NCBI RefSeq assembly: GCF_035294165.1
Contig: NZ_DATGLN010000075.1
Coordinates: forward strand, 34,555-98,554
Direction: 5' to 3'
Source of the DNA: Chthonomonas sp035294165
GTDB lineage: Bacteria; Armatimonadota; Chthonomonadetes; Chthonomonadales; Chthonomonadaceae
Length of the DNA: 64,000 nucleotides
Both the position numbers and the translations under genes were made by a program. The notes beneath the pieces are model-generated. The model was not told where the DNA came from. It was given only the letters and a program-made list of their open reading frames with translations, and searched no databases. Below are positions 17,806-28,000 of the stretch, one piece after another (the stretch's first letter is position 1; each line of letters opens with the position of its first letter).

Positions 17806-18150
17806 CTGCCTGGGCCACGAAACGCGCTGCCAGCTCATTGGCAGCCGTGATGGAAAGGGGCTGCTACACTTATACCTCTGCAACCGACCGGAATGTGGCG
17901 ACGTTTGCTTTGGAGAGGAACAACCGAGGCGAGTGTCGTAAGATCACGGTATGGCACATGCCTGAGTACGAGGCAGCTATCACCGAATATCGGCGCTGGC
18001 TAATGTTGGTGGCCGTTGGGGCTGCGCACGCTGCGTTGGGAAGGGCGGAGACCGTTTTGCGCGGTTTTAGAAACGGCCTTACGTCCGCGAGCGATGGAAC
18101 GGCACGACTGCAGTTGTGCAGGTTCGGCATATTTTGGTGGGTTTAGCACG
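17806..18150. other. Spacer before the defence-like island
   Basis: About 345 bases. A 7-bp hairpin (GCTGCCA 17826-17832 with TGGCAGC 17839-17845) lies just after the MFS gene but lacks a T-tract. A frame of 102 codons runs through the rest but starts at a TTG inside that hairpin, has no ribosome site and matches nothing recognised, so it is not called. This is the left boundary of the accessory island. No tRNA or attachment-site repeat was seen. Confidence 0.45.
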
Positions 18151-21042
18151 ATGAGCACTGTCTACCATGCAAAGTACTTTGCGAGTGAGTTGACACATAT
18201 CGGTGGGGCGGGAGTGGAGCGTCTTTCCCGGTCCCTTTTTGATGCATGCGTCGACTTGAACCCCCACCAGATCGAGGCGGCACTTTTTGCCTTCCGTTCT
18301 CCTATTTCCAAAGGTGCTCTGCTTGCCGATGAGGTTGGTCTTGGGAAGACCATCGAGGCCGGTCTCATTCTCTGCCAGCTCTGGGCTGAACGACAGCGTC
18401 GGCTTCTGGTGATCTGCCCCGCATCCATTCGCAAGCAGTGGGCGCTTGAGTTGGCAGAGAAGTTTAGTCTTCCCACGGTCATCCTTGATGCGAAGGAGTA
18501 TCGAGAGCGAAAAGCTCGAGGCTTTGCTAACCCTTTCGAGGCGGACGAAATCGTCATTACATCGCTGCACTTTGCGAGCCAACACGCCGCTGACATTCAT
18601 CCCATCCCATGGAACCTTGTGGTCATTGATGAGGCTCACAAGCTCCGAAATGTCTACCGTCCATCCAATCGCATGGGCCAGAACATCCGGTCGGCGGTTG
18701 GGGAGCGACGCAAGGTACTGCTGACGGCGACACCCCTGCAGAACTCCCTCTTGGAGCTTTACGGCCTCTCAACGCTAATTGACGAACACCTTTTCGGTGA
18801 TCTTTCGTCTTTTCGGAGCCAGTTCATGAACGCCAACGGGAACATGGCAGACCTGCGGCGCCGGCTTCGCACATTCTCCATTCGCACGCTGCGTAGACAG
18901 GTAACCGAATACATTCAGTATACCGAGCGTCGCCTGATCACGCGGCCTTTTGATCCCACGGAGCAGGAGCAAAGGTTGTACGAAGCCGTCTCAGCGTTCC
19001 TTCAACGCACCGACACCTATGCCCTTCCTTATCGGCAACGACACCTGACGGCTTTAATCGTGCGCAAGCTGCTTGCCTCCTCCCCGCGGGCAGTGGCAGC
19101 TACCTTGGAAGCGCTGCGCGACCGCCTCATCGCCATTCGTGACAGGATGCCGACATCAGAAGACCTGGTTGAGCGCCTCATCACCGACGAAGAGATCGAG
19201 GAGGATTTACTAGATGAGATACTCGATCCGCCCAGCAGTGATGAAGAGACGCAACAACGACTCATGAACGAAGTATCTTTGCCTGTAGAACCCGCGCTCG
19301 ACCGTCAAAAGCTGCTTGCAGAGATCGACGAACTCACCCGCTACGCCCAGTGGGCAAGAAGCATCGGCATCGACACCAAAGCCCGCGCCCTCATCAAGGC
19401 GCTTGAGATCGGCTTCAAGAAGATGACCGAGATGGGAGCGGCACAAAGGGCGGTGATCTTCACCGAGTCGCGACGCACGCAGGCCTACCTAAAAGAATTT
19501 CTGGAGGCTAATGGCTACGCGGGCCGCGTGATCAGCTTCAACGGAACAAACAGGGAGCCGGAAACGACGGCGATCTACGAGCGCTGGCTGGAAGCCAACA
19601 AGGAAAATGGTCGGGCGACCGGGTCTCGGCCTGTGGACATTCGTACCGCTATCATCGAGCACTTCCGCGATCACGGCCAGATCCTTATCGCGACAGAGGC
19701 GGGTGGAGAAGGCCTCAACCTCCAATTTTGCTCGCTGGTGATCAATTTTGACCTTCCCTGGAATCCCCAGCGAATCGAGCAGCGGATCGGTCGCTGCCAT
19801 CGCTACGGGCAAAAGCATGATGTCGTTGTCATCAACTTCCTCAACCAAAAAAACGCGGCTGATCGGCGAGTCTACGAACTTCTGGAAGAGAAATTCAACC
19901 TCTTCAATGGCGTTTTTGGGGCGTCCGATGAAGTTTTAGGAACCATCGAGTCGGGTGTGGACTTTGAACGAAGGATACTAGACATCTATCAACAGTGCCG
20001 GACTCCTGAGGAGATCGAAAGCGCCTTTCAACAGCTTCGCCAGGAGCTTGACGAAAAAATCCAAGCTCGCATGGCCGAGACGCGGCAGAAGCTTCTCGAA
20101 CACTTCGACGAGGACGTCCATGCCCGACTGCGCGTGAATCTGGAAGGAGCGCGTCAGCAACTCGATCGGGTGGGGACGATGTTCTGGCGACTCACGCAGT
20201 TCATTCTCGATGGGCGGGCGCGCTTTGACGAGGTGAACCTAACATTCGACTTGGAACATCCTCCCCACGAGGGCATCCAGCAAGGGCACTACCGCTTGAT
20301 TTCGAAAGACCAGGACAAGGTTCCCAATGCGTTTCTTTACCGTTTGTCACACCCCCTAGGGGAGTATGTGATCGAAACTGCGAAGCAACTGCCTACGCCG
20401 GCAGCCCATGTGAAATTCAACATTAGCGAGCGACCAACTCGCATCGCTATGGTCGAGGCCCTCAAAGGCCGCTCCGGCTGGCTTCACCTGCAGCGGCTTG
20501 TTATCGACTCGTTCGAGCGGGAAGAGTACCTGCTCTTCTCTGGATTCGTTGACGACGGCCGCGCGCTCGACCAGGAAACGATGGAAAAACTGTTTCACTG
20601 CGATGCGAAGGCCGAACCGCTTCCTTCGATTCCCTCGGATGTGGAAAGCCATCTGCAGGCGGAGGCGGATCGGCACGCTAGGGCTACGATCAGCCGCTCA
20701 CTCGAGACCAACAATCGGCACTTCCAAGAAGCGCGGGAAAAGCTGGAAAAATGGGCGGACGACATGGTCCTGGCCGCCGAAAAAGAGCTGAAAGACACCA
20801 GAGAGCAGATCAGGGCGCTCACCCGCCAGGCACGCCTGGCCACGACCATGGAAGAACAGCACGCTTTGCAGAAGCGGATTCAGGAACTGGAAAAACACAA
20901 ACGCCGCCAGCGCCAGCGTATCTTTGAGGTCGAGGATGAGATCATGGCCAAGCGCGACGAACTGATTGATAGACTCGAGAAACGAATGCATCAGCGGACG
21001 AGCGTGGAACCTCTGTTCACCATTCGCTGGACAGTCGTATGA
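18151..21042 (+). CDS. SNF2-family helicase of a defence-like operon
   Basis: About 963 residues. The ATG at 18151 begins the recognisable protein. Longer frames upstream add only unrelated residues. Helicase lobe 1 has the SNF2 form of Walker A (LADEVGLGKTIEAGLI, about 59-72) and a DEAH box (LVVIDEAHKLRN, about 157-168). Lobe 2 has ATEAGGEGLNLQ and the motif VI stretch QRIGRCHRYGQ (about 515-555). A long charged C-terminal region (about 850-950) looks like coiled coil. SNF2 proteins translocate on double-stranded DNA. Its stop overlaps the methyltransferase frame, which places it first in the operon. Known parallels are DISARM DrmD and other methylase-associated SNF2 helicases. Confidence 0.9.
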   Translation: MSTVYHAKYFASELTHIGGAGVERLSRSLFDACVDLNPHQIEAALFAFRSPISKGALLADEVGLGKTIEAGLILCQLWAERQRRLLVICPASIRKQWALELAEKFSLPTVILDAKEYRERKARGFANPFEADEIVITSLHFASQHAADIHPIPWNLVVIDEAHKLRNVYRPSNRMGQNIRSAVGERRKVLLTATPLQNSLLELYGLSTLIDEHLFGDLSSFRSQFMNANGNMADLRRRLRTFSIRTLRRQVTEYIQYTERRLITRPFDPTEQEQRLYEAVSAFLQRTDTYALPYRQRHLTALIVRKLLASSPRAVAATLEALRDRLIAIRDRMPTSEDLVERLITDEEIEEDLLDEILDPPSSDEETQQRLMNEVSLPVEPALDRQKLLAEIDELTRYAQWARSIGIDTKARALIKALEIGFKKMTEMGAAQRAVIFTESRRTQAYLKEFLEANGYAGRVISFNGTNREPETTAIYERWLEANKENGRATGSRPVDIRTAIIEHFRDHGQILIATEAGGEGLNLQFCSLVINFDLPWNPQRIEQRIGRCHRYGQKHDVVVINFLNQKNAADRRVYELLEEKFNLFNGVFGASDEVLGTIESGVDFERRILDIYQQCRTPEEIESAFQQLRQELDEKIQARMAETRQKLLEHFDEDVHARLRVNLEGARQQLDRVGTMFWRLTQFILDGRARFDEVNLTFDLEHPPHEGIQQGHYRLISKDQDKVPNAFLYRLSHPLGEYVIETAKQLPTPAAHVKFNISERPTRIAMVEALKGRSGWLHLQRLVIDSFEREEYLLFSGFVDDGRALDQETMEKLFHCDAKAEPLPSIPSDVESHLQAEADRHARATISRSLETNNRHFQEAREKLEKWADDMVLAAEKELKDTREQIRALTRQARLATTMEEQHALQKRIQELEKHKRRQRQRIFEVEDEIMAKRDELIDRLEKRMHQRTSVEPLFTIRWTVV

Positions 21043-21053
21043 CGGAGAAGCCT

Positions 21054-24000
21054 ATGTCAGAGAACCTAGAAAAATTCAAGTCCCTGTTAGCCGAACTCTT
21101 CCAACTCGATCAGGCCGATCTGGACTTTGGCATCTACCGCATCATGAACGCCAAGCGGGAGGAGATTACCCGCTTTCTTAAAAACGACCTGCTGCCGCAA
21201 GTCCACCAGGCCCTGGGCGCCTACGAAAGCGAGAGCCGTGCCACCCTCAAGGAGGAACTGGAGAAGGCAAAGGAACAAGCAAAAGCCCTCGGGTTTGACG
21301 ACCCCATTCAAGCCCCGAAGGTCAAGGAACTGCAGGCCCGCTACAACACCACCTTCGACATCGAGGCGGCAGAAAGTGAGGTCTTCTCCCACCTGTACAA
21401 CTTCTTCCGCCGCTACTACAGCGAGGGCGACTTCATCTCCCAGCGCCGCTACAAAGAGGGCATCTACGCCATCCCCTATGAAGGCGAGGAGGTCAAGCTC
21501 TACTGGGCCAACCACGACCAGTACTACATCAAGACGAGCGAGTACTTTTGCAACTACACCTTCAAACTCCCCTCCGGCAAGCGCGTCCACTTCAAACTGG
21601 TCGAGGCCGACACGGAGAAGGACAACAACCGCCCCCAAGACGGTAAGGAACGCCGGTTTATTTTGGGACGAGGCGGCAGGGAGACAGGGGGACAAGGGGA
21701 AAAGGAGACAGGGGAACGGGGCGAGATATGGGACGAGGTGGACGGCGATTTGGTGTTCACCTTCCGCTACGCCCCCGACCCCGAAAAGCGCACACAGGCG
21801 GAGCTGAACGCCGTCGCCGTGGAGCGAATCCGCTCCTTGATAGGTAGTTCACCGAGTCTCCAGGTCTTCTGGTCTGCCCTGTTCGACAAGCGCCCCACGG
21901 ACAAGAACCCCAACCGCACGCTGCTGGAGAAGCACCTGACGGACTACACCGCCCGTAATACCTTCGACTACTTCATCCACAAGGACCTGGGCGGCTTCCT
22001 GCGCCGAGAGCTGGACTTCTACATCAAGAACGAGGTGATGCATCTCGACGACATCGAGAGCGAAACGGCTCCGCGCGTGGAGCAGTACCTGGCCAAGATC
22101 AAGGCTATCCGCCGGATCGCTCACAAGATCATCGACTTCCTGGCTCAGCTGGAGGACTTCCAGAAGAAGCTCTGGCTCAAGAAGAAGTTCGTGGTGGAGA
22201 CGCAGTACTGCGTCACGCTCGACCGCGTACCGGAGGAACTGTACGCCGAGATCGCCGCCAACGACGCCCAGCGGGAAGAGTGGGTGCGGCTGTTCGCCAT
22301 TGATGAGCTACCCGATTACCCGTGGCGCAACCCAATCCCCTCTCCCCTCTGGGGAGAGGGTCAGGGTGAGGGGTACCTCCGCCCCAAATCCTGTACGAAG
22401 GAAGAACGCAACGCTCTGCTCCAGGAATTTGCTCGTGAAATGCGGCATGCACCCACCGACGCAGAGCAACGCCTCTGGTATTTCCTCCGCGACCGGCGTT
22501 TGGGTGGCTATAAGTTCCGTCGTCAACATCCTGTCGGCAACTATATCGCCGACTTTGCCTGTATCGAAGGCCGCTTGATTGTAGAAGTAGATGGCGGACA
22601 GCATGCCGGGTTGTTTCAGCAGGAAAAGGATATCGCCAAAACTCGCTTTTTTGAAGAACGCGGATTCCGTGTATTACGATTCTGGAATAACGATGTGTTG
22701 AATAACACCAGCGCCGTGTTGGAGGAGATTTTGCGGGTGCTGGAGGAGGCCCCTCACCCCAACCCTCTCCCCACAGGGGAGAGGGGGGCACAGCAGGGGG
22801 ATACATTCCCCACAAGGGAGAAGGTGATCGCCTTCCTCAAGGCCAACCCCTACCTCGTGCTCGATACCCGCCACTTCACTGAGGACTTCAAGCGGCGGCT
22901 ACTGGCCTCCTTCGACGACCTCGACGAGCAGTGCGACGGCCTGCTCATCCACAGCGAGAACTTCCAGGCGCTGAACCTGCTCATGGACCGGTACAAGGGG
23001 CAGGTGAAGTGTGTGTATATCGATCCACCGTATAACACTGGAAGCGATGAGTTTGTCTATAGGGACGATTACCAGCATTCCTCCTGGCTTTCCATGACGT
23101 ATGACCGCCTGGCGTTCGGACGGGAGTGGATGCGGGAGGATGGGGCAATTTTTGTGAGCATTGACGATGGGGAGCAGGATGTTCTCCGCAAAGTAATGGG
23201 GGCGATTTTCGGAGACGAAAACTTTGTCAACAACATCATCTGGCAAAAAAAGTATGCGCCTCAAAACGATGCCAAGTGGCTTTCGGACAACCACGATTTT
23301 CTGCTTCTCTTTGCAAAAAGTAAAGAAGCATGGCGCCCTGGGCTCCTTCCAAGAACCGAGGCACAGGACAAACGCTACCAGAATCCCGATAATGACCCAC
23401 GAGGTCCTTGGATGTCCGACAATTTATCTGTCAAGACCTATTCTCCTGAGTACGATTTCCCCATCACAACACCATCGGGAAGGGTGGTGAATCCCCCACC
23501 CGGAAGGTGTTGGTTTACATCTAAAGAAAAAATACAAGAACTCATCGCTGATAACCGGATCTGGTTTGGTCCCGATGGGAATGGCGTTCCCCGCTTGAAA
23601 CGGTTTCTCTCGGAGACAAAACAAGGTATCACGCCACTCACCATCTGGAGCTACAACGAAGTCGGGCACAACCAGGAGGGCAAGCAAGAACTCAAAGGGA
23701 TGCTCTCGGAATCGGACGAAGTATTTGGTACCCCGAAGCCCAGCCGCCTTCTTGGTCGTGTCATAACCATTGGCGCCAGCGGCGAGAACAATGCCCTTAT
23801 CCTCGACTTCTTCGCCGGTTCGGGCACGACAGCGCACGCGGTCATCAACCTGAACCGCGAGGACGGCGGCAAGCGGAAGTACATCCTGGTCGAGATGGGC
23901 GAGTACTTCGATTCGGTGCTGGTGCCCCGCATCAAGAAGGTTGTCTATTCCAAGGACTGGAAGGATGGCAAGCCCGTCTCCCGCGAGGGCATCAGCCACA

Positions 24001-24575
24001 TGTTCAAGTACATCCGCCTCGAGTCCTACGAGGACACGCTCAACAACCTGGAGCTCAGGCGCACCGAGGTCCAGCAGCGGCTTCTCGAAGACCACCCCGC
24101 CTTCCGCGAGGACTACATGCTCCGTTACATGCTGGACGTGGAAAGCCGCGGCAGCGCCTCGCTCCTGAACATCGAGCGCTTCGAGGACCCCTTCAGCTAC
24201 AAGCTTGACATCGCCACCGGCACCGCCGGCGAGACCAAGCCCACGGTGGTGGACCTCGTCGAGACCTTCAACTACCTGATCGGCCTGCGGGTGAAGACCA
24301 TCGACCAGATCGGCGGCGTGCGCGTGGTTACGGGCACGAACCCGCAGGGCGAGCGCGTGCTCATCCTCTGGCGCAATACGAAGGAGCTGGACAACGATAA
24401 GCTGGATGCGTGGTTCAAGAGACAGGGCTACAACACGAAGGATCAGGAGTACGACGTCATCTACGTGAACGGCGACAACAATTTGGAAAACCTCCGCCGC
24501 CCGGACCAGACCTGGAAGGTCCGGCTCATTGAGGAGGAATTCCAGCGGCTGATGTTTGACGTGGCTGATTTGTGA
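21054..24575 (+). CDS. Type III Mod-like adenine methyltransferase with embedded DUF559 nuclease
   Basis: About 1173 residues. The ATG at 21054 has GGAG 8 bases upstream. An ATG at 21039 overlapping the helicase stop (ATGA) is the alternative. The N-terminus (DFGIYRIMNAKR) matches large site-specific N6-adenine methyltransferases. Motif IV is DPPYNTGSDEFVY (about residue 655) and motif I is DFFAGSGTTAHAV (about 917), the order of beta-class enzymes. Between about 442 and 560 an in-frame DUF559 domain is inserted (YIADFACIEGRLIVEVDGGQ), an endonuclease fold related to Vsr. Without the insertion the protein has the usual Mod-like plan. A second low-complexity insertion, rich in Gly, Glu and Arg, sits near residue 205. 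It probably provides self-protection by methylation, and the DUF559 part could add nuclease activity or be a passenger. Confidence 0.88.
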   Translation: MSENLEKFKSLLAELFQLDQADLDFGIYRIMNAKREEITRFLKNDLLPQVHQALGAYESESRATLKEELEKAKEQAKALGFDDPIQAPKVKELQARYNTTFDIEAAESEVFSHLYNFFRRYYSEGDFISQRRYKEGIYAIPYEGEEVKLYWANHDQYYIKTSEYFCNYTFKLPSGKRVHFKLVEADTEKDNNRPQDGKERRFILGRGGRETGGQGEKETGERGEIWDEVDGDLVFTFRYAPDPEKRTQAELNAVAVERIRSLIGSSPSLQVFWSALFDKRPTDKNPNRTLLEKHLTDYTARNTFDYFIHKDLGGFLRRELDFYIKNEVMHLDDIESETAPRVEQYLAKIKAIRRIAHKIIDFLAQLEDFQKKLWLKKKFVVETQYCVTLDRVPEELYAEIAANDAQREEWVRLFAIDELPDYPWRNPIPSPLWGEGQGEGYLRPKSCTKEERNALLQEFAREMRHAPTDAEQRLWYFLRDRRLGGYKFRRQHPVGNYIADFACIEGRLIVEVDGGQHAGLFQQEKDIAKTRFFEERGFRVLRFWNNDVLNNTSAVLEEILRVLEEAPHPNPLPTGERGAQQGDTFPTREKVIAFLKANPYLVLDTRHFTEDFKRRLLASFDDLDEQCDGLLIHSENFQALNLLMDRYKGQVKCVYIDPPYNTGSDEFVYRDDYQHSSWLSMTYDRLAFGREWMREDGAIFVSIDDGEQDVLRKVMGAIFGDENFVNNIIWQKKYAPQNDAKWLSDNHDFLLLFAKSKEAWRPGLLPRTEAQDKRYQNPDNDPRGPWMSDNLSVKTYSPEYDFPITTPSGRVVNPPPGRCWFTSKEKIQELIADNRIWFGPDGNGVPRLKRFLSETKQGITPLTIWSYNEVGHNQEGKQELKGMLSESDEVFGTPKPSRLLGRVITIGASGENNALILDFFAGSGTTAHAVINLNREDGGKRKYILVEMGEYFDSVLVPRIKKVVYSKDWKDGKPVSREGISHMFKYIRLESYEDTLNNLELRRTEVQQRLLEDHPAFREDYMLRYMLDVESRGSASLLNIERFEDPFSYKLDIATGTAGETKPTVVDLVETFNYLIGLRVKTIDQIGGVRVVTGTNPQGERVLILWRNTKELDNDKLDAWFKRQGYNTKDQEYDVIYVNGDNNLENLRRPDQTWKVRLIEEEFQRLMFDVADL
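21665..21728 (+). repeat. 8-base-period G-rich insertion inside the methyltransferase gene
   Basis: About eight degenerate copies of GRGACAGG in a row (for example GAGACAGG at 21681), encoding a Gly/Glu/Arg/Thr run that interrupts otherwise ordinary protein sequence. It matches the left arm of the elements at 24579 and 25203. No right arm (GTCGCC/GTCTCC) is visible here, so it looks like half an element. Confidence 0.65.
22338..22785 (+). mobile_element. DUF559 cassette with 36-bp inverted ends, in frame within the Mod gene
   Basis: The ends 22338-22373 and 22750-22785 are inverted copies of each other matching at 33 of 36 positions. Each end is itself a hairpin of CCCTCTCCCC and GGGGAGAGGG with a 3-base loop, flanked by a CCCCTCACCC segment. 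Between them lies a complete DUF559 reading frame (about 115 residues) with the Asp and Glu-x-Asp of the PD-(D/E)xK/Vsr-like core. The element does not break the host frame. No clear target duplication was found. It looks like a small mobile or hitchhiking cassette. Confidence 0.78.
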
Positions 24576-24578
24576 CAA

Positions 24579-25045
24579 GGAGACCTGGAGACCAGGCGAC
24601 ATGGCGAAGATAGCCTCACACAAGGAGTTAACGGTTTGGAATAACGCTATGGATGCAGCGATGAAGATTTTCGAGATGACAAAGTCGTTTCCGGTCGAGG
24701 AAAAGTACAGCATGGTGGATCAGATGCGGCGCAGCTCGCGTTCCGTCGCGGCAAATCTCGCGGAGGCGTGGCGAAGGCGGCGATACGAGGCAGCCTTTAC
24801 AGCAAAGCTTAACGACGCAGAGGCAGAAGCAACGGAAGTCCAAACATGGATCGAGTTAGCACAGCGTTGCGGATACATCGATCAGGAGACGGCAACGGAG
24901 TTGGATGAGACCTACGAACACATCATCGGACAGATCGTCACCATGATTCGTCAACCTGGAAAGTGGACATTGGATCGACGATCAGGAGGCGAACGCTGAT
25001 GAGCCGAAGGAGCGCATCATCTGGTCGCCAAGTCTCCCAGTCTCC
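24579..25045 (+). mobile_element. Four-helix-bundle (IVP/S23-type) cassette with 8-base-period inverted ends
   Basis: The left end reads GGAGAC, GGAGAC, GGCGAC with two bases between hexamers (24579-24600). The right end is the inverse: GTCGCC, GTCTCC, GTCTCC at the same spacing (25024-25045). The only complete gene inside encodes a four-helix-bundle protein. Proteins of this family are known from intervening sequences in bacterial 23S rRNA, which also have inverted ends. Here the cassette lies between two coding genes. The right arm has become the first codons of the Res-like gene. Confidence 0.7.
24601..24999 (+). CDS. Four-helix-bundle protein (23S rRNA intervening-sequence protein family)
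   Basis: About 132 residues, entirely helical. The motif K-E-L-T-V-W-N-N-A-M-D near the N-terminus and the pattern DQMRRSSRSVAANLAEAW are hallmarks of the S23/IVP four-helix-bundle family (TIGR02436-like). The family was first seen encoded inside 23S rRNA intervening sequences, and its biochemical role is unknown. The ATG at 24601 follows GGAG at about 10 bases and starts immediately after the left repeat arm. The stop overlaps the next ATG (TGATG). It is unlikely to be a core subunit of the defence operon and is better explained as a passenger. Confidence 0.85.
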   Translation: MAKIASHKELTVWNNAMDAAMKIFEMTKSFPVEEKYSMVDQMRRSSRSVAANLAEAWRRRRYEAAFTAKLNDAEAEATEVQTWIELAQRCGYIDQETATELDETYEHIIGQIVTMIRQPGKWTLDRRSGGER

Positions 25046-28000
25046 CGCTCTCAAATTCGAGCAGCGATTGGTGCTTCATCAGTGGCTGCTGGGCCTCTTC
25101 GGTATGTCGAGCTTCGAGCGCCTGGCCGCCAACCTGAAGGCCCCGGAGCTGGAGGGCTTCGACGAAAACAACGCCAGCCGCTTCTATCACGTTTTGAGAC
25201 TGCGAGACTGGGGGACAGAGAGATGGGGAGACGGTGGGACAGGGCGAGGTGGAGACAGGGAGGGCCAGATCACCGGGTCGCCAAGTCGCCAGGTCTCCCC
25301 GTCCGACTTGCTGGCCTACGACCAGAACATCGTGCGCCATTGGAAGCAGATCACCGAGCGGCGGAACCACGGAGGACCGTTCCTCTACCCGAAGTACTTC
25401 CAGTACCTGGCGCTGCTCTTCACCGAGATCTACCTCGACCGGTACTTCCGCGACGCGGAGGGGTTGCTTGCCAACCTCAACGCCCACGTGGCGACCTTCA
25501 ACGCCTCCGCGCCGGAAGCAAGCCATATCGGACCGTACACCGGGCAGGACCTCAACAAGCTGGCCTTCTGGATGGCGACCGGAAGCGGCAAGACGCTGCT
25601 CATGCACATCAACATCCTCCAGTACCAGCACTACCTGCAAGCTCATAACCGTGAGCGTGAGCTCAACCGGATCATCCTGCTCACCCCCAACGAAGGGCTC
25701 TCGCACCAGCATCTGGAGGAGTTCCAGCTTTCGGGGATCGAGGCCGAGCTCTTCTCGAAGGAGGGTCGGGGCCTCTTTACCGGCCGCGCCGTGGAGATCC
25801 TCGACATCCACAAGCTTCGCGACGAGATGGGCGAGAAGACCGTGGCCGTGGACGCCTTCGAGGGGAACAACCTGGTCCTGGTGGACGAAGGCCACCGCGG
25901 CACCAGCGGCGCGGAAACGGGCGCCTGGATGCAGAAGCGGAACCAGCTCTGCGAGAACGGCTTTTCGTTCGAGTACTCCGCGACTTTCGGACAGGCGATG
26001 AAGGCGAGTGGGAACCGCACACTGGAGCAGACCTACGCCAGGTGCATCCTCTTCGACTACTCGTACAAGTACTTTTACGCCGACGGCTACGGCAAGGACT
26101 ATCGCATCCTGAACCTGGCCGAGGACTCAGACGAAGCCATCCGCCACCGGTATCTCACCGCCTGCCTACTTTCGTTTTACCAGCAGCTCAAACTCTATCG
26201 GGACAGGGCGCAGGAGTTCCGGCCGTTTCTCATCGAACGCCCGCTCTGGGTCTTTGTGGGTGGCAGTGTGAATGCGGTGCGATCCGAAAACAAACGCAAA
26301 GTCTCCGACGTCGTAGACATCCTTCTCTTCCTGGCAAGTTTCGTTCGAGAGCGTGGCGACAGCGTTTCAGTCATTGAGCAGCTCCTCCGGGGACGCTCCG
26401 GCTTACTCGATGCGCGCAAGCGGGACATCTTCGCCGGGGCGTTTCAGTATCTGAACACCCTTGGTCTCACGCCCGATCAGGTCTTCGACGACATCCTGCG
26501 CGTGCTCTTCAATGCGTCCACGACAGCCGCGCTGCACGTGGAGAATCTCAAGGGCACGGACGGCGAGGTCGCCCTTCGGCTGGGCGACAACGAGCCCTTC
26601 GGCGTGATCAACGTGGGCGACGCCTCGGCGCTCTGCAAGCTGTGCGAGGGACAGAGGGAGCTGATCGTCACGGAGAAGGCGTTCTCCGGTTCCCTCTTCC
26701 GCGCCCTCAACGATGAGGCATCCACGGTCAACATCCTGATCGGGTCCAAGAAGTTCACCGAAGGCTGGTCGAGCTGGCGGGTCAGCACCATGGGCCTGAT
26801 GAATATCGGGCGGAACGAAGGCCCGCAGATCATTCAGCTCTTCGGTCGCGGCGTCCGGCTCAAGGGCAAGGATTTCTCGCTCAAGCGCAGTCGGAGGCTG
26901 GAGGGTGTAAGCGCACCCAGGAACATCGAGACCCTAGAGACGCTCAACATCTTCGGCATCCGCGCGGACTACATGCGCCAGTTCAAGGAGTACCTCGAGG
27001 ACGAAGGCCTGCCGGCGAACGAGGACCGGATCGAGTTCGTGCTCCCCGTGATCAAGAACCTTGGGAGCAAGAAGCTGAAGATCGTGCGGCTCAAGGAGGG
27101 CGTCAATTTCAAAACAAATGGTCAAAAGCCGGTGCTCGACGGCGAACCACCGGAGTTTTTGAAAAAGCACCCGGTCGTTCTCGACTGGTATCCGAAGCTA
27201 CAGGCCATGGCCAGCGGCGCTGGGAGTGCAAGCACGCAGGCGGCGGAACGCGATCGCTGTTCCTTCGAAGAATCGCATCTGGCGTTCCTCGACTTGGACG
27301 CCATCTATTTTGAGCTTCAGCAGTTCAAGAACGAGCGCTCCTGGCACAACCTGACTATTCCGCGTGACTGCGTTGCCTCTCTCCTGAAGCGGAAGGAGTG
27401 GTACACGCTGTACATCCCTGGTGAGGAGATGGAGTTCCGTTCGTTACAGCAGGTGTCGCGCTGGCAGGAGATTGCGACCGCCCTTTTGAAGAAGTATCTG
27501 GACCGCTATTACAAGTTCAGGAAGCAGGAGTTCGAGGGCAAGCATCTGGAGTATCAGGAGCTGTCCGAGCACGATCCCAACTTCGTGAGCGAGTACCGGT
27601 TGCTCATCGAGCGGTCGCGCGCGGACATCCTCCAGAAGCTGGAGGAGATCAAGGGGTTGATCGAAAGCGGAAGTCTCAAAGAAGCAGAGTTCTCCAGGCT
27701 GGCTTTTGAACAGGGCTCATTCAAGGCAATCGCTTTTGCTGGTCATCTCTACCAGCCGCTCATCTACGTTGGCGACAATCTCATCGAGGTCAAGCCCGTG
27801 GTGCTGGAGAACGAGGGCGAACGCGATTTTGTTCTGGATCTTCAGAAGTTCTGCGAATCGAGTAAGGGCAAGGACTTCCTCAAGGGAAAAGAGCTTTACC
27901 TCCTCCGCAACCTGAGTCGTGGACGCGGCATCGGATTTTTCGAGGCGGGTAACTTCTATCCCGACTTTATCCTCTGGCTCCTGGTGAATGGCAAGCAATA

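Noticed and set aside
17838..18146. 102-codon frame before the SNF2 gene
   Set aside because: TTG start inside a hairpin, no ribosome site and no recognised family.
23424..24713. Long open frame on the minus strand across the methylase gene
   Set aside because: It is a shadow of the GC-rich third positions of the methylase. Its residues show no family and lack a ribosome site.
24601..24999. Four-helix-bundle protein as an antitoxin or core defence subunit
   Set aside because: The family and the inverted arrays on both sides fit a passenger element better. No toxin partner is visible.
25234..26001. Alternative plus-strand frame across the Res-like gene
   Set aside because: Arg/Ser/Thr-rich shadow protein of a highly GC-rich frame. 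The Res frame carries real helicase motifs.
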